Positions 11,931-22,811 of a stretch of DNA of 64,000 bases are shown here, one piece after another (within the stretch, counting starts at the first letter, position 1; every line of letters begins with the position of its first letter). This stretch comes from Drechslerella dactyloides. Taxonomy: Eukaryota; Ascomycota; Orbiliomycetes; Orbiliales; Orbiliaceae. The notes below the pieces were generated by a model. It searched no databases, was not told where the DNA came from, and saw only the letters and a program-made list of their open reading frames with translations. The stretch spans positions 372,001 to 436,000 of the forward strand of contig JAGTWJ010000007.1 in the NCBI GenBank assembly GCA_020064725.1. Direction: 5' to 3'. A program made the position numbers and the translations under genes.

Positions 11931-12308
11931 AGAAATCGAAACTGAGTTTCTGAGTGATAAGTGACATAAATCCGCGGAGCATACTGCCTAGAGTGGTCGG
12001 CTCAATTGAGCTGTTTATAGCCGTTCAAGGCTCATAGTGCCTCCCTGCTCGGGGAGTATTGCCCACGTTGGATTCTAGACGCGGCTCAGGATGGTCGTGC
12101 CGGCCGGGCTCAGTTTACGATACGTAGATAGCCGTGTGGAGCCGCTGAAGGACCAAGCATCAGTTAGCATATAAGATTCGCTCCGCCCTGACATCGTCTC
12201 CAGACACTTACATAGGATTTCCCAGACGGAGGTGCTCTCAGTCTGATTGGCCCTACCTTGCGATTTCTGAACGCACGAAGACCACCGAGTCATTTTCCTG
12301 ATATCAAA

Positions 12309-13451
12309 ATGGCTTCAGTTTCGACGACCGCGAGGGTTGTATACATATTGCTTGTATATTTTGCAGCTGCATCTCTCGGTCCACCCGCTGACCCAACTCG
12401 GTTGGTTGATAAAACGAACCGCTCTTTCCATTACGCAAAACATTCGATGAAGTTATCGCGCTATTCTGCGACATTGAGGCTTCGTTCCCAACGGAAAGTT
12501 TAGGAGGCGATAGGTGGTATCTCGTTGCGGTAAGCTGACAGGAAACTCCTTGAATAATTTACTATACATATATCACTTAATATTTGCGACCCTAGACGCT
12601 GCGTTCGCGTATATATAAGTGACATGCCATAACTTGCGTCATAGGTAGCAACTTTAACATATACCTCCGATCCTGAAACGATCGCCCACCTCTATACCCA
12701 CCTTATTAATCAACCCCGCTACTCAACCAGTGCCTCTAGGCAAGCCCTGATACGACGTATTCGCGAGGCGTTACTTAAAATCACCGGCTTGATGGGAGAT
12801 ACTAAAACTATGGCGGCTATATTCAAAATCGCGGGTGTTGAGAGGGAGGAAGACCGAGATTACAGCTTTTCTCGAGAGGGCTGGCAGGCGGACCAGGCAA
12901 CTCTAACCAGGGCGAAAGAATGGATGAGTCGGATATACCAATCTGATATGTCAAATATAGACGAAAGATTTGTGGCACACAAGGATTTTGGTAGGTGGAG
13001 TAATCTCTCCTAGTGTTTACTTTGCGTCCTCTTTATCTCGCTTTATTGAACAACGGTCTTGGAGGTTGCGTTCAGGCTTCATGGCGTGGAATATTTTATA
13101 CGGGTTCTACCTCTCCGACCATACAATTCTCGATGCTATTGACACGGAAATTGTGACCGCTTGCAGCGTTTTAATCCAAAACTACGGATTCGCTACAGTT
13201 TTCCATTTTAAAGGCATGAGGAAACTTGGTATTAGCATTGATGATATCGAGGCAATACAAGCCTGTGTAAGTTCACATCCTGGAAGAGGCGTGAGCCCTC
13301 CCTTTATCAACTCAACTCACTAGTTTTGATTTTACGGTTTCTGAACGATGCCATCATTTAGTGTCGAAAGATTGCAAGCTTTGGTGGGGTTAGGATCGAC
13401 CAAATACCTCCTGCCGCTGACATCGATTACGACATACCGTGGGATGGATGA
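12309..13451 (+). CDS. AhpD-like / carboxymuconolactone-decarboxylase-family protein, multi-exon
   Basis: Hidden gene found by following short exons. Supported exons are 12443-12529 (...FPTESLGGDRWYLVA), 12645-12990 (VATLTYTSDPETIAHLYTH... to VAHKDFG), 13076-13266 (FMAWNILYGFYLSDH...) and 13362-13451, ending at TGA. The three introns of 115, 85 and 95 nt have GTAAGC, GTAGGT and GTAAGT donors and the phases fit. The order of segments (RWYLVAVA, HLY, SRQALIRRIREAL, VEREEDRDYSFSREGW, GFYLSDH) matches a fungal AhpD-like family known to me. The 5' end is unresolved. An ATG at 12309 begins MASVSTTARV as relatives do, but no clean acceptor joins it to the 12443 exon, where two in-frame stops lie just upstream. 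Either a splice site was lost (pseudogene) or the first intron is non-canonical. Confidence 0.68.
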
Positions 13452-14034
13452 AAGCAAGCTGGAGACCGCGCAATACGCACTCATTGTATTAGCCAATAAC
13501 CTTAGTGATAGCGAACGATTTTCTAGAAATTATCTGCGTCTTCACAGTCGTCGCGGTCGTCGTGGTCGTCTGAAAAGGCGCCTGTCATCCGGCGCCTGCC
13601 AGCTATCGTCCGGCGCCCAAAATTTTTTGCTGATGAACCATAAGTTTATATGTATGGCTTGTACCGCTGCTGGTACTGGTATGTGTGTGTAGGTAATGGC
13701 GATGGAGAGAAAGTCTCCATCCTGGGATTAGCTAGCTACCTATATATAAGCAATAACAACATTATGCCAGGTGTGCCAACCACAATCTTCCGCTACAATG
13801 ATGCTGAGGCTAGGTATAGGCCTTTTTTCAATATATAGAAGTAGCTGCATCCAGGCCTGCTACAGACTCCGTGCATCCAGATGCCCTATTACACCAAGAA
13901 GCTATCACCATTGTCTGTTGTCGGACGATGTTGACAACAAATTTTCTGTTGATGTAGCACACAAGAAAATTATAGTGTCGTCCGCCTGAATTCGGATAGA
14001 AGTGCACCACCCAACCGTTTGATACAACTCTCCG
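13452..14034. other. Intergenic, 3' flank of two facing genes
   Basis: Holds a cluster of CCGGCGCC-like repeats at 13575-13620 and the downstream region of the minus-strand small secreted protein gene. No further gene is supported. Confidence 0.4.
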
Positions 14035-14352
14035 TTAGGAGCATGCCGGTATAATACCCGGACCCGCACATATATTCGCTGGAGTTTGCGTGCACCAACA
14101 ACGAAAGTTGCCAGGGAAACCATATATGCAACACACACCCGTGTAACCTTGGCCCGGAAAACACGTTTGACATTGAGTGTTACAGCCAGCTTCGTAGCCC
14201 GTACCGGTGCAAGCTTTAGTTTATAAATTTAGCTTGTTTTTCTTATAAAAAAAAAAAAAAAGGTTTAGGATATCTAAAAGATATATATTCTTACCTGCTT
14301 TAGCACCCATAATGAAAATTGCCGTGTAGACAAAGGTGGTCAATAGCTTCAT
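14035..14352 (-). CDS. Small secreted cysteine-rich peptide, defensin-like (CS-alpha-beta pattern), 78 aa
   Basis: Two exons, 14352-14295 and 14213-14035, separated by an 81-nt intron (GTAAGA donor, AAAG acceptor, pyrimidine-rich on the minus strand). Exon 1 encodes a 19-residue signal peptide ending AKA, so cleavage falls close to the exon joint, as in many secreted-peptide genes. The mature 59 residues hold ten cysteines with spacing C-x8-C-x3-C-x2-C-x9-CC-x9-C-x-C-x7-C-x8-C. The C-x3-C, the GYTGVCC segment and the CWC pair match the order of the fungal/invertebrate CS-alpha-beta defensin signature (C-x3-C ... G-x-C ... C-x-C). Four extra cysteines and low net charge are unlike plectasin. 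It may be an antimicrobial peptide or an effector; activity is inference. A TATA box lies 59 nt upstream of the ATG. Confidence 0.75.
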
Positions 14353-14410
14353 TGTAATTTTCAGAGCTGAGGAGGGTAAGATATAAGATATCAATTTTGT
14401 AAAATTTTTA

Positions 14411-14420
14411 TTTTTATATA
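14411..14420 (-). promoter_or_regulatory. TATA box of the small secreted peptide gene
   Basis: The minus strand reads TATATAAAAA at 59 nt upstream of the ATG at 14352. This supports the chosen first exon. Confidence 0.55.
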
Positions 14421-16764
14421 GCTTTGGATTTTAATGGATGTTGTTGATACTTTTACATGAGTTCTGAGTTGGGTTCTTGGCTCCTTATATATTTGTTGGA
14501 AGCTCTGACACCAGAACTCATCAGCTTCGACACCGGAACTCATTGACTCCGATATCGCAAATAAGCATGGTATTTCACAATGGCATTTTGCGTATTTCTT
14601 TTCCCTTGCTAGCCACGCTTTCAATACTTCCAATGTACGTAATAATTGGTCATAATTCGGTTTCACTCGGCCTTTTGGTCTCTTGGCGGCTGAAGCGGGT
14701 ACTACGGCCGGCAAGTGGACCGTGCCATGATTTCGAAGTTGAAGCTAGTAACTTTTTGAAATTTCTGAGGACTTTTTCTTCTAAAGCTTGTTGTTGTTGC
14801 AAAGGTGTTACACGTCAACCCCGTATTAGTCTGCTGACTAGCTATAGGCACGTGGCGCTTGAACGGCCTTGTTTAGCGCCTCCGACCTCGCTAAGTTTGC
14901 CTAAAGATCCACCGACCGTTTCCGCCGATGTGCAGGCAGCTTGTCTCGTGAATCATGGGCGTGTGGATTAAGTCGGAATTTCACCGAACTTGCAGGAAGT
15001 ACCAAAGTGGCCTGATTAGTCAATCAACTTGCTTCATGCTGCAGCTCGAGATCTACATGTGCATGCATACAAGGTATATCGTGTAACTTATGGGCGAGCT
15101 CGCATGGCGGAGAACCGACTTAGCCCTAGGCTATGCCAGCGACGGAGACTAGTAATAGAAGGCGTATTATTAATATTATCAGCCCGGCAGTTGGAATCGG
15201 TTCGTTAGGAAGCTGCGGAAACGCCTGACTACGTACAAAGGGCTAGTGAACCGGTGGTGAATAAATAGCATCCTTTCGAATTCCTGGGTACACGAGCTAC
15301 ATGTCTGGGTTGGATAATCTTATTGCTAGCCGGTTACAAACGCACCGGGCCGACCAACGGGCCGCGACTCAGAACTCAAAAATGGGACGTTCGGGCAGAA
15401 ATCTGACTTGGATGTTTGTGGGACCATGTTGAAACGCACTAGCTCAAGGTGGCTGTCGCTTGTCTGCATATGTGGAAACAGACCGCCCCGGTGAAAGCTA
15501 CGACCAATTTGTAGATATCTGGCGATATATTTCACACTTACACTTTATAGGACTAACGACAACAAGGATTGAATTGTTGTAACCAGCCTAGAGCTCAGAG
15601 TCCGATCTCGGGGCAAGATATCCATTGTGAACTGATGGATAACATTGGCAGTGTCGCTCGAGTGTGGGTCCGCCTTCTAGCTTAATACCATGGCCATATA
15701 GCCATGGAGCGGTTTGTCGGCATGCACCTAGCATGGAAAGGGGGATATCAGCATGGGAACAGAATCTGAGCCGGTAATGAACTGTCTTCCCGATAATAGT
15801 TTGAACTTGAAAAAGTGGACAGGACGCGAAATAGATAGTAAAAACTAAAAAATTACCAGGGTTTCAATGCTAACCTTGATTATTGGAAAGTTGTTCCAAA
15901 GATCAAGAGGAAATTATTATTCTACCTGACTTCATCGGCCTAGATTGTCTCCGGTAGTTCAGCACAAGAAAGTATCTCTACTCCCGAGTTTTCGGGCAGA
16001 GGAATGCATGAGACTAGAGGAAATATTGGGTAAAGATCTGTAATATAGATAGATATCTCTATCTGCCTTTCTACATTAAAGAGGCGCTACAAATATCTAG
16101 CGGGTCTCGGCAATGCTGCAACAGCTATGATTGGACAAGGCTTCCACAACTTGGATTTATCTATCTTAGCTTTAAGCTTAGCTCATTTTCAACATGGGTC
16201 TTGAGGACTGATTGGCAAACACGTTTCTACTAGCTTGCGGATCCTGCCAATTTGAAAGCCAATATATTGCTGGGACGAGCGCGGGATGAAGCGAAAAGAG
16301 GCTACCAGAAACGACTAAGCGGGGTAAGGCTTTCTCCGCAAAACACACGGCACACTAGAAACCAAATGATAAAGTCGGGAGGAGGTCCAGTCAACAGTCA
16401 AAAAGAATGTGAAATTGAGGCCTTTGTATATTGATACTTCACCCAATTCACTATACTTTTTTACTGTAGCATTAAAAGGAAATCTATCACAATAAAAATC
16501 CCCATAATCCTTAAAATTAGATCTATAAATAAAACTTTGAAGTTCCTCAAAACCTCACAGACCTCTTAGAAAAACAAAACACCATACACACTCGGGCTCA
16601 CTTTCGCATTCTTTTTGACTAGTACATGTACTCAGCTGATCAGGCGCTATATGGCGCGAAAGCCCACAGAAGGAGCTCGTTTGTCCAGTGGACCCGTTGT
16701 GGAAACCAACGAGTCCTGCTAGCCACGTCTTCAACTACTCGACTGAGAAGCGATTTAGGGCGTG
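14421..16764. other. 2.3-kb gene-poor stretch
   Basis: No gene is supported. Contains repeat copy D (14964-15369) and AT-rich DNA. A short open stretch at 16252-16434 starts with TTG and has no recognisable family. Confidence 0.45.
14964..15369 (+). repeat. Diverged 0.4-kb repeat, copy D
   Basis: Same orientation and order of blocks as 11495-11930. The two copies flank the AhpD-like and small secreted peptide genes. Confidence 0.6.
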
Positions 16765-16774
16765 TATATAAAGG
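16765..16774 (+). promoter_or_regulatory. TATA box of the FAD oxidase gene
   Basis: TATATAAAGG lies 52-61 nt upstream of the ATG at 16826. Confidence 0.6.
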
Positions 16775-16825
16775 TGCCAGGATAGCAGGATGTAACTGAA
16801 TACTTAATTATCAATCTAGATCACC

Positions 16826-18530
16826 ATGCGAATCAATACACCACCTAGCTTATTACATCTTCTCTGTTTTGTGGCCGGGGCGGTACCCAAGGTCATTGCT
16901 AAGGCACAGCCTGAACTATGTGTGAGCATATTTCCCCTATCAACTAAGCTATATCTCGCTAACCAATTTCAAAGTGCAGAAAGCTGAACAATCTCTTGCC
17001 TGGGAAAGTGGCTTTTCCAGATTCTCCCACATACAATGCTGAAAATACCTACTGGTGTAAGAAACTCGATGATATTACTTGTGAATAATGCCATGGTAAT
17101 AACATCAACCTTATAGCAAGCTCTTCATACCAGACTCCGACCTGCATATTCACCCCTACTTCTGCACAGGATGTCTCTAAAGCAGCCATCCTTTTCAAAC
17201 AGAGGCGTTGCATATTTGCCATTCGGAGTGGTGGTCACATGCCAAATCTCGGGTGGTCTTCCACGAGTAATGGAGTTCTAGTTTCTTTGAGCGGATTGGA
17301 CAGTATCCAGTATGATCCGAGTCGTAGTCTCGTGCAAATTGGCACCGGAAATCGATGGGGTGCCGTCTACACTCTTCTCGACCAGTATGGCGTCACCACA
17401 ATCGGTGTCCGCGACGCTGATGTGGGCGTTGGCGGTTCTATTTTGGGTGGTGGCATTTCATTCCTATCCAATGCACATGGCTGGGCTACTGATAACGTCG
17501 TGGATTTTGAGGTAAAAAGCCGGCGAATTTATTTAAAATCACTTACCTCTGAAAGACGGTGCTTGAATGGACATTAACAACTTGATTTTTATAGGTTGTT
17601 CTTGCGGATGGCAGAATCGTACATGCGAATCGACATCAGAACGCCGATTTATTACGTGCGCTCAGAGGAGGATCGTCCAATTTTGGGATCGTGACTTCCT
17701 TTACGGCAAAAACTTACAGTTTGTCAACGATCACAAGTGGAGTCATGTTCTACCCGATTAGCTCCGAGAACAAGTGTCTCGAAGCACTTTCCAACTACGC
17801 TATTAATGAGCAGGATTCAAACCCGAACTTTTCTCTCATCTCGATATTTAATAAGCTTCCCGGAACGGACCCATCCGTTTTAGGAATTCCTTTCTGGTCC
17901 GGTGAACCGGTTTCTTTAAGCAGCGCGCCCCCGGTGATGCAACCATTTACCAGTGGCTCAGTCCCATGGAACTATCAGGCAATGGCAAATTTAACAGGAA
18001 TGACTACAATCACAAAACTCCTCAGCGTTCGATTGACAACCGCCACTCGAAGCCAATGGCGCGTTTGCTCAATCAGAGCTGACCTGCGGTTGTTCAAAGA
18101 AATCGTTAGGATCTGGAGGACAACTGTAGCACCTTACGAGAACATAGTCCCTGGTATATCGAATAACATCGCCTTCCAACCTCTAGGGCGCAAGTACATA
18201 ACCACAGCACAAACGAACGGTGGAAATTCGTTTGGTATCACAGCCCCTCTGGTGATAGTTTCTTCGAACCCAACCTGGTCAAATGCGGCTGATGACGAAA
18301 ATATGTATGCACTCATGACCGAACTATTTAAGAGGATCAGACGCGCTGCAAGACTAGCAAATAAAGATGCATCCTTCGAATACCTCAATTATGGAGGGAT
18401 CGACCAAGATCCTATTGCAAGCTACGGCAGACAGAGCGTGCAATACTTGGCAAGGATGAAGAGAAAGTATGACCCCAAAAATGTTTTTGGAAAATTGGTG
18501 CCAGGAGGATTCAAGGTGCCCGGGTTTTAA
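16826..18530 (+). CDS. Secreted FAD-linked oxidase, berberine-bridge (BBE) type, 502 aa
   Basis: Four exons: 16826-16921, 16975-17056, 17117-17511 and 17595-18530, with introns of 53, 60 and 83 nt. A signal peptide covers about residues 1-26. The PCMH-type FAD-binding domain includes IRSGGH with His100, the usual 8-alpha-N3-histidyl FAD attachment site, then DVGVGGSILGGGISF and LRGGSSNFGIVTSF. The C-terminus reads YDPKNVFGKLVPGGF, matching the BBE C-terminal motif. The second attachment cysteine of bicovalent BBE enzymes is not evident. Relatives oxidise sugars, alcohols or secondary-metabolite intermediates with oxygen, often within biosynthetic clusters. Here no synthase is nearby, so the substrate cannot be told. 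Exon GC is visibly lower than in the housekeeping genes of the window. Confidence 0.88.
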
Positions 18531-19471
18531 TGTAAATTTATACCATCTTTATACGCTTGATTTTCGCCAGTTAAAGTACGGCAGTCTGACTCGCGAGACA
18601 ATGCTTGATTAATACTATATTATCTGAAAACAATATATATACCACCCTAACCGATAGGATTAATCCCCGGCACCAACACCAACTGATTGATCGATAATTG
18701 GTGGAAAGGGGTCAAATTTTGGTTATAATCCTGCTATGGAGCAACCAAGACAACACCAAAACTTTTTGCTGATGTGTTAACTCAGATCCTCACCAGTCCC
18801 AGTTGTTTCTCGCATAGCACAATACGATAGTTTACTCCTGTGATTGTCTGACTCTGGGCATGTGCATACATAGACATCTCTACACGGTTTACACCGGCAA
18901 CGAAGTCCCATCTGCAGCCAAGCCAGCGTTGCAACTGGAATATCCCTGTAACAAGCTGGGGTTCACAGACGTGGTCCTCGAGATATCTGCAGAACTCTTC
19001 AGCATATATATTGCAAGTCAAGTGTCGATTTTCTATACTGCATCCAACCATGGATAGACAGCGCACGACGTCTACATCGAAAGCTGTATACTACACTAAA
19101 AGTATGATTTTCTACAAAATAGTATTGTGACGACCATAGAAGTATCTACAATTGTAAAACAGCCAGAGGGATTGAACCATCAGTGTATCAACAAGCATTG
19201 CACGCAGTATACACTGCATCCACGGAATAGAATAGTGACAAGCCAACAGGTGTATATCAACATTTAGAATACAAAAACGAATAGAACGGGCTGACCCGCA
19301 AGTCTAGCATCCCCAACGTAAAATCTACAAAGCGTCCAGTAGAACAATCAAAGTCTCCACATCCTCGAATATGGGAGCAATAACATAATAATGGAGGTCA
19401 AAAAGAGAATAACAGCAATTTATATGAAGAAAGCCAAATGGGACCAGCCCTGATTTTATAATGGGAGATGA
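18531..19471. other. Intergenic, with a possible defensin-like relic
   Basis: No intact gene is seen. The minus strand of about 18820-19010 carries cysteine-dense reading in shifting frames, including an RCRCKPC segment that resembles the RCWC segment of the 14.0-kb secreted peptide at the DNA level. Confidence 0.4.
18860..18985 (-). pseudogene. Possible decayed relative of the small secreted cysteine-rich peptide
   Basis: On the minus strand, GYSSCNAGLAADG in one frame is followed, after an apparent one-base shift, by LRCRCKPCRDVYVC. The order G-Y-S-x-C then x-R-C-x-C parallels GYTGVCC ... FRCWC at 14.1 kb. The DNA around the CxC pair aligns well (TTTCGTTGTTGGTGC versus CTTCGTTGCCGGTGT). 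No signal-peptide exon was found. The similarity is short, so this is tentative. Confidence 0.3.
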
Positions 19472-21580
19472 TCACCCGGACGAGCTTCCGGCTTCCCCAC
19501 CTTTCAAATCGCTTCCAACGAGGTCGTCATCTTCATCAGGCCCAGCGGGTGCCGCGTCGGCCGGTTCGGCAGCTAAAGTTTGAGCTGCAGGAGCTGCACT
19601 AACATCCGACTGCTCGGCGCCAGGCTGTTCACCAGAACCGTTGGCCGTAGAAGGCCCGGCCTGTCCATTCTGGATGCCGGTATCAAGCGCTGTAGATGTA
19701 AGATTCCTCAAAACATTCTGCACGCTCAACCTCTGCCCCTGCAGCGCACCGGTATTCAAGCACGACCGCGGGATCAAAAACGGCGGCATCAGCACAGACC
19801 CATGCGGCAATGGCTGCGGCACCATGTTTATCCCCAGAAGATGGCCGGTATTATCGACGTTCGCAGGCTGCGGGATTGGTAGTATAGTGTTCTCGGGCAA
19901 TTGCGCACTGTACGTCTGGTGCGGGAAGACGCTCTGCGCACCTTGCGACGGCAATATAGGCGGCATCGGTAGGGGGAATGGTGGTATCGGCAGTGGGAAC
20001 TGCGGGATTCCTAGACTAGTCGGATCCTCGTCGCTGTCGTCCTCGTGGTCCTCGTCCATATCGATCCAGTCGTCGTCGTGGGGGAAGTGCCAAAAGTCCG
20101 CGGGATCCTCTTCGTCGTCCGTCTCGAGAAGGTCCTCGTCGTCATCACCGCCGTCATCCTCGTATGGCCCCTGTCCGAACGAGGGGATGTTGTTGAGTCG
20201 TTCCTCAAATTCGTGGATTAGGCGGAGGCCGGTTTTGAAGTCTGTGTTTACTATTTCTTTCTTCTTGAGAACCTGCACTTGGCAGATGTGGCCGTCTTTG
20301 CGGACGTCGCCCCATACTCTGAAGAGGTGGGGGATCCGCCCGGTCAGGTTGATTGCCACGTCGATAGACTTGGTCCAGAAGGAGAAGGTCTCTAGATGCA
20401 ATGGATCGTCCAGGAGCTCAAAGAGCGCGGACCAGGTCTGCGGCAGCTCTTGAAGCACGCAATCCTCCAGGACCAGATGCCGTAGAGTGGCGCTGTGCGG
20501 GCGCAGGAGTACTTCCAGCAATTCCTCTTTGATAAAGGGTATCGCGCGGAGCTCTAGCCGCTTCAAACGCGGGAGATTCAACTCCACTTCTCGCAGGAGG
20601 AGGTTCGGCTCGTAGGCGCGGTACTTACCCACCCATGTCCTCGTATTGTAGACATCCGCGATCTCCTCAAAACGGAGCTTGAGGGTTTCGATGTTCGGCG
20701 TAGCCTTTGTAAGGAAGCTGGGAAGACACTTGAGCTGCACTTCGGACGTCTCCAGGACTTCGTCAAAATCGAGGTAATCCGGCTGTTCGGCGGCGGGATG
20801 GGCGAGGTTCAGCTCGAGGACACGCAGAGTGTCCAACGGAGTCTTGAGGTCCTTTACGTGTCTGCGATGGTTTTCGAACCAGCCGTGGGACATGAACATG
20901 TAGCTGTGGCGAGGATTGTCCACGAGGATCTCCTTGAGGCGGCATTGGCTGTACTTGAGCGCAACCATGACGTAGAGGAACAAAGAGGTCATGCGGCCGC
21001 GCTTCTGGCGAATCTGATGCTCTTTGTAGAATTCGATGAATTCATCCTTGAACTCCGGTGTCATCAGGGTATTGTAGTGAATTTTTAGAGACTTGTCGGA
21101 GGGCGCGCCGGTCCGGTCCACAAACTCGACAATCTCCAGGTTAGGGAGGTTCTGAATGGCAGCGAAAACGAGCGCCTGGTCCTCGCTTTGCTCGACGCCC
21201 TCGTAGTTGTGGCATTCGACTGCGAAGCATGTTTGACTGAACAGCTTGGGAGGCCTTAAAGGCTCGCCGTCCTCCCCATTGTGGAGGGAGTCCAACAGCT
21301 GCCTAGGCTGGATGTGGATGTATGGGGACGCGATATCCAGACGGAGGTGCTTGAGGCGAAGGGCGGCTTTGCTGGGATGCCTGGTGAATTCTAGCAGGGC
21401 CTGCAAGTCCTGGACGGTGGCGAAGTATGTACGACACTTGAATAGCTCCTCGACGTGGGCTTCCGCGGTTTTCCCGTTGAGGTCCCTGCAGGTTAGCCGC
21501 AGGGCCTTGATGTCATCAGCGTACAGATAGCCTGTGACCAGGAAGAGGACTTCCAGCGGGAGCGACGAAATGCCCGGCAT
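19472..21580 (-). CDS. F-box protein, 702 aa
   Basis: Single-exon gene. The N-terminus (ISSLPLEVLFLVTGYLYADD, ALRLTCRDLN) is an F-box of about 40 residues, expected to bind Skp1 in an SCF ubiquitin ligase. Residues of about 60-430 contain leucine-rich, LRR-like segments (LKHLRLDIA, LPRLKRLELRAIPFI, LRHLVLEDC) that probably form the substrate-recognition surface. From about residue 475 the chain turns strongly acidic (DDGGDDDEDLLETDDEEDP) and then proline-rich, with a low-complexity Ala/Gly tail. The disordered C-terminal third is unusually long. The substrate is unknown. Confidence 0.85.
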   Translation of the reverse strand: MPGISSLPLEVLFLVTGYLYADDIKALRLTCRDLNGKTAEAHVEELFKCRTYFATVQDLQALLEFTRHPSKAALRLKHLRLDIASPYIHIQPRQLLDSLHNGEDGEPLRPPKLFSQTCFAVECHNYEGVEQSEDQALVFAAIQNLPNLEIVEFVDRTGAPSDKSLKIHYNTLMTPEFKDEFIEFYKEHQIRQKRGRMTSLFLYVMVALKYSQCRLKEILVDNPRHSYMFMSHGWFENHRRHVKDLKTPLDTLRVLELNLAHPAAEQPDYLDFDEVLETSEVQLKCLPSFLTKATPNIETLKLRFEEIADVYNTRTWVGKYRAYEPNLLLREVELNLPRLKRLELRAIPFIKEELLEVLLRPHSATLRHLVLEDCVLQELPQTWSALFELLDDPLHLETFSFWTKSIDVAINLTGRIPHLFRVWGDVRKDGHICQVQVLKKKEIVNTDFKTGLRLIHEFEERLNNIPSFGQGPYEDDGGDDDEDLLETDDEEDPADFWHFPHDDDWIDMDEDHEDDSDEDPTSLGIPQFPLPIPPFPLPMPPILPSQGAQSVFPHQTYSAQLPENTILPIPQPANVDNTGHLLGINMVPQPLPHGSVLMPPFLIPRSCLNTGALQGQRLSVQNVLRNLTSTALDTGIQNGQAGPSTANGSGEQPGAEQSDVSAAPAAQTLAAEPADAAPAGPDEDDDLVGSDLKGGEAGSSSG

Positions 21581-22811
21581 GGCGGCGAGACCGAGTGTGA
21601 CCGTCGCCGGATAGAAGGATACAAAGGACGCGTTATCGGAGGGTTAGAGCCGGGAGGATGAAGACGGAAGGATGCAAGGCGGCTTCGCGAACGACGGACT
21701 GTTGACCACCATCGGCTTAGTTAGTCCACCGATCCGACCACCTGCATAAGCGACACAACTAACAAGGGGCCTACCTTCGAGAAACCGATCGATCGGAATC
21801 CGTGACGTGACGTTGCTGGAGACGGTGATGACCAACCTGCCTTCTGTTGGTGATTGATGGTGGGAGAAAGTAGCGTCCCGCTGGCTCCTTTCTCTCTTGT
21901 TTCTTTGACCGATTTCATTTCAGTCGCGTCGCGTCCGTCCGTCGGGGAACCGGTAACATTCCCAGCCAAATTCCATCAGGGCGGCCGTGGCGCAGGTGGC
22001 GGTGTCCTACTCCACAAGCCACACTGCCAGCAACTCACAGATTCCAACAATTCGAACTCCTTCGCGGTCATATCGACGATCAAGTACGGTATACCAGTAG
22101 ACTATCGACTGGCCAATGGAATAGTCATTCCAGGTGGCACTTTCCCCGTATGGCTCGATGGCTTGATGGAGCCTCGTCCGGGTGTGCACGTGCATCCCGA
22201 GTCGTAGAAAATGATGCTAAGAGACTGTATTGCATTGATGCATTTCGACTGGCCATTTCAATTTAAACTCAAAGTTTTCAGGCAGATCTAGACCACCGAA
22301 AGGCAAGGCCTCCCATGCTTTCGCTGCTTCCATTCAATTGTCCTCTACCAGCAAGTCTTGACCTACGCCGCGTCCTACCACCTGTCGTCAAGCGGGCTAG
22401 GGAATAAGATGCTCCATATATTATCCCAAAGTTTAGAGACTGGGATAGCACTTGTAAAGAATCTTGATCAAGTTTATATACTCAAACAAGCAACATGTAT
22501 TATACTACCCCTGTTCGGCTGATGATAACCAGCCAAAGCCACAACAAGATCATTGGGATACACAACCGGTTGTACCACGAGGATTGGCGTCCTTCGAAAG
22601 GTCAATAGAGTGTGATTTATTAGTTCATGGATACAGTAATTTGCCTAACGAACACGTATCCTAGAGTAATAAACATGCATATCTCGTGAACAGACGCCGG
22701 TTGGTCATAAAGTATCATATTACCTCCACGACTCCACATTAATGCGATAGGAAAATCAAATCAATCAGCATTTGAAAACAGTAATATTGGATTTCGTAAA
22801 AGTCTCCTAGC
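21581..22811. other. Intergenic between F-box and DUF8004 genes
   Basis: The part next to 21580 is the probable promoter of the F-box gene. The remainder includes AT-rich sequence downstream of the DUF8004 gene. No coding region is supported. Confidence 0.45.

Larger units (their letters stand above)
10390..12308. other. 1.9-kb intergenic stretch with repeats
   Basis: No gene is supported. The stretch contains a 57-bp inverted-repeat element (10754-10810), a half copy of its arm (10848-10865), and copies of two diverged dispersed repeats (11327-11424 and 11495-11930). Confidence 0.5.

Noticed and set aside
13798..13989. Plus-strand frame with CIQAC and six further cysteine/arginine-rich residues
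   Set aside because: The hydrophobic start is weak, the longer frame begins with GTG, and it overlaps the 3' side of the intact peptide gene on the other strand.
16252..16434. Lys/Arg-rich 60-codon plus-strand frame
   Set aside because: Starts with TTG, too short, with no homologue recognised. A GTAAGG inside suggests chance splice signals only.
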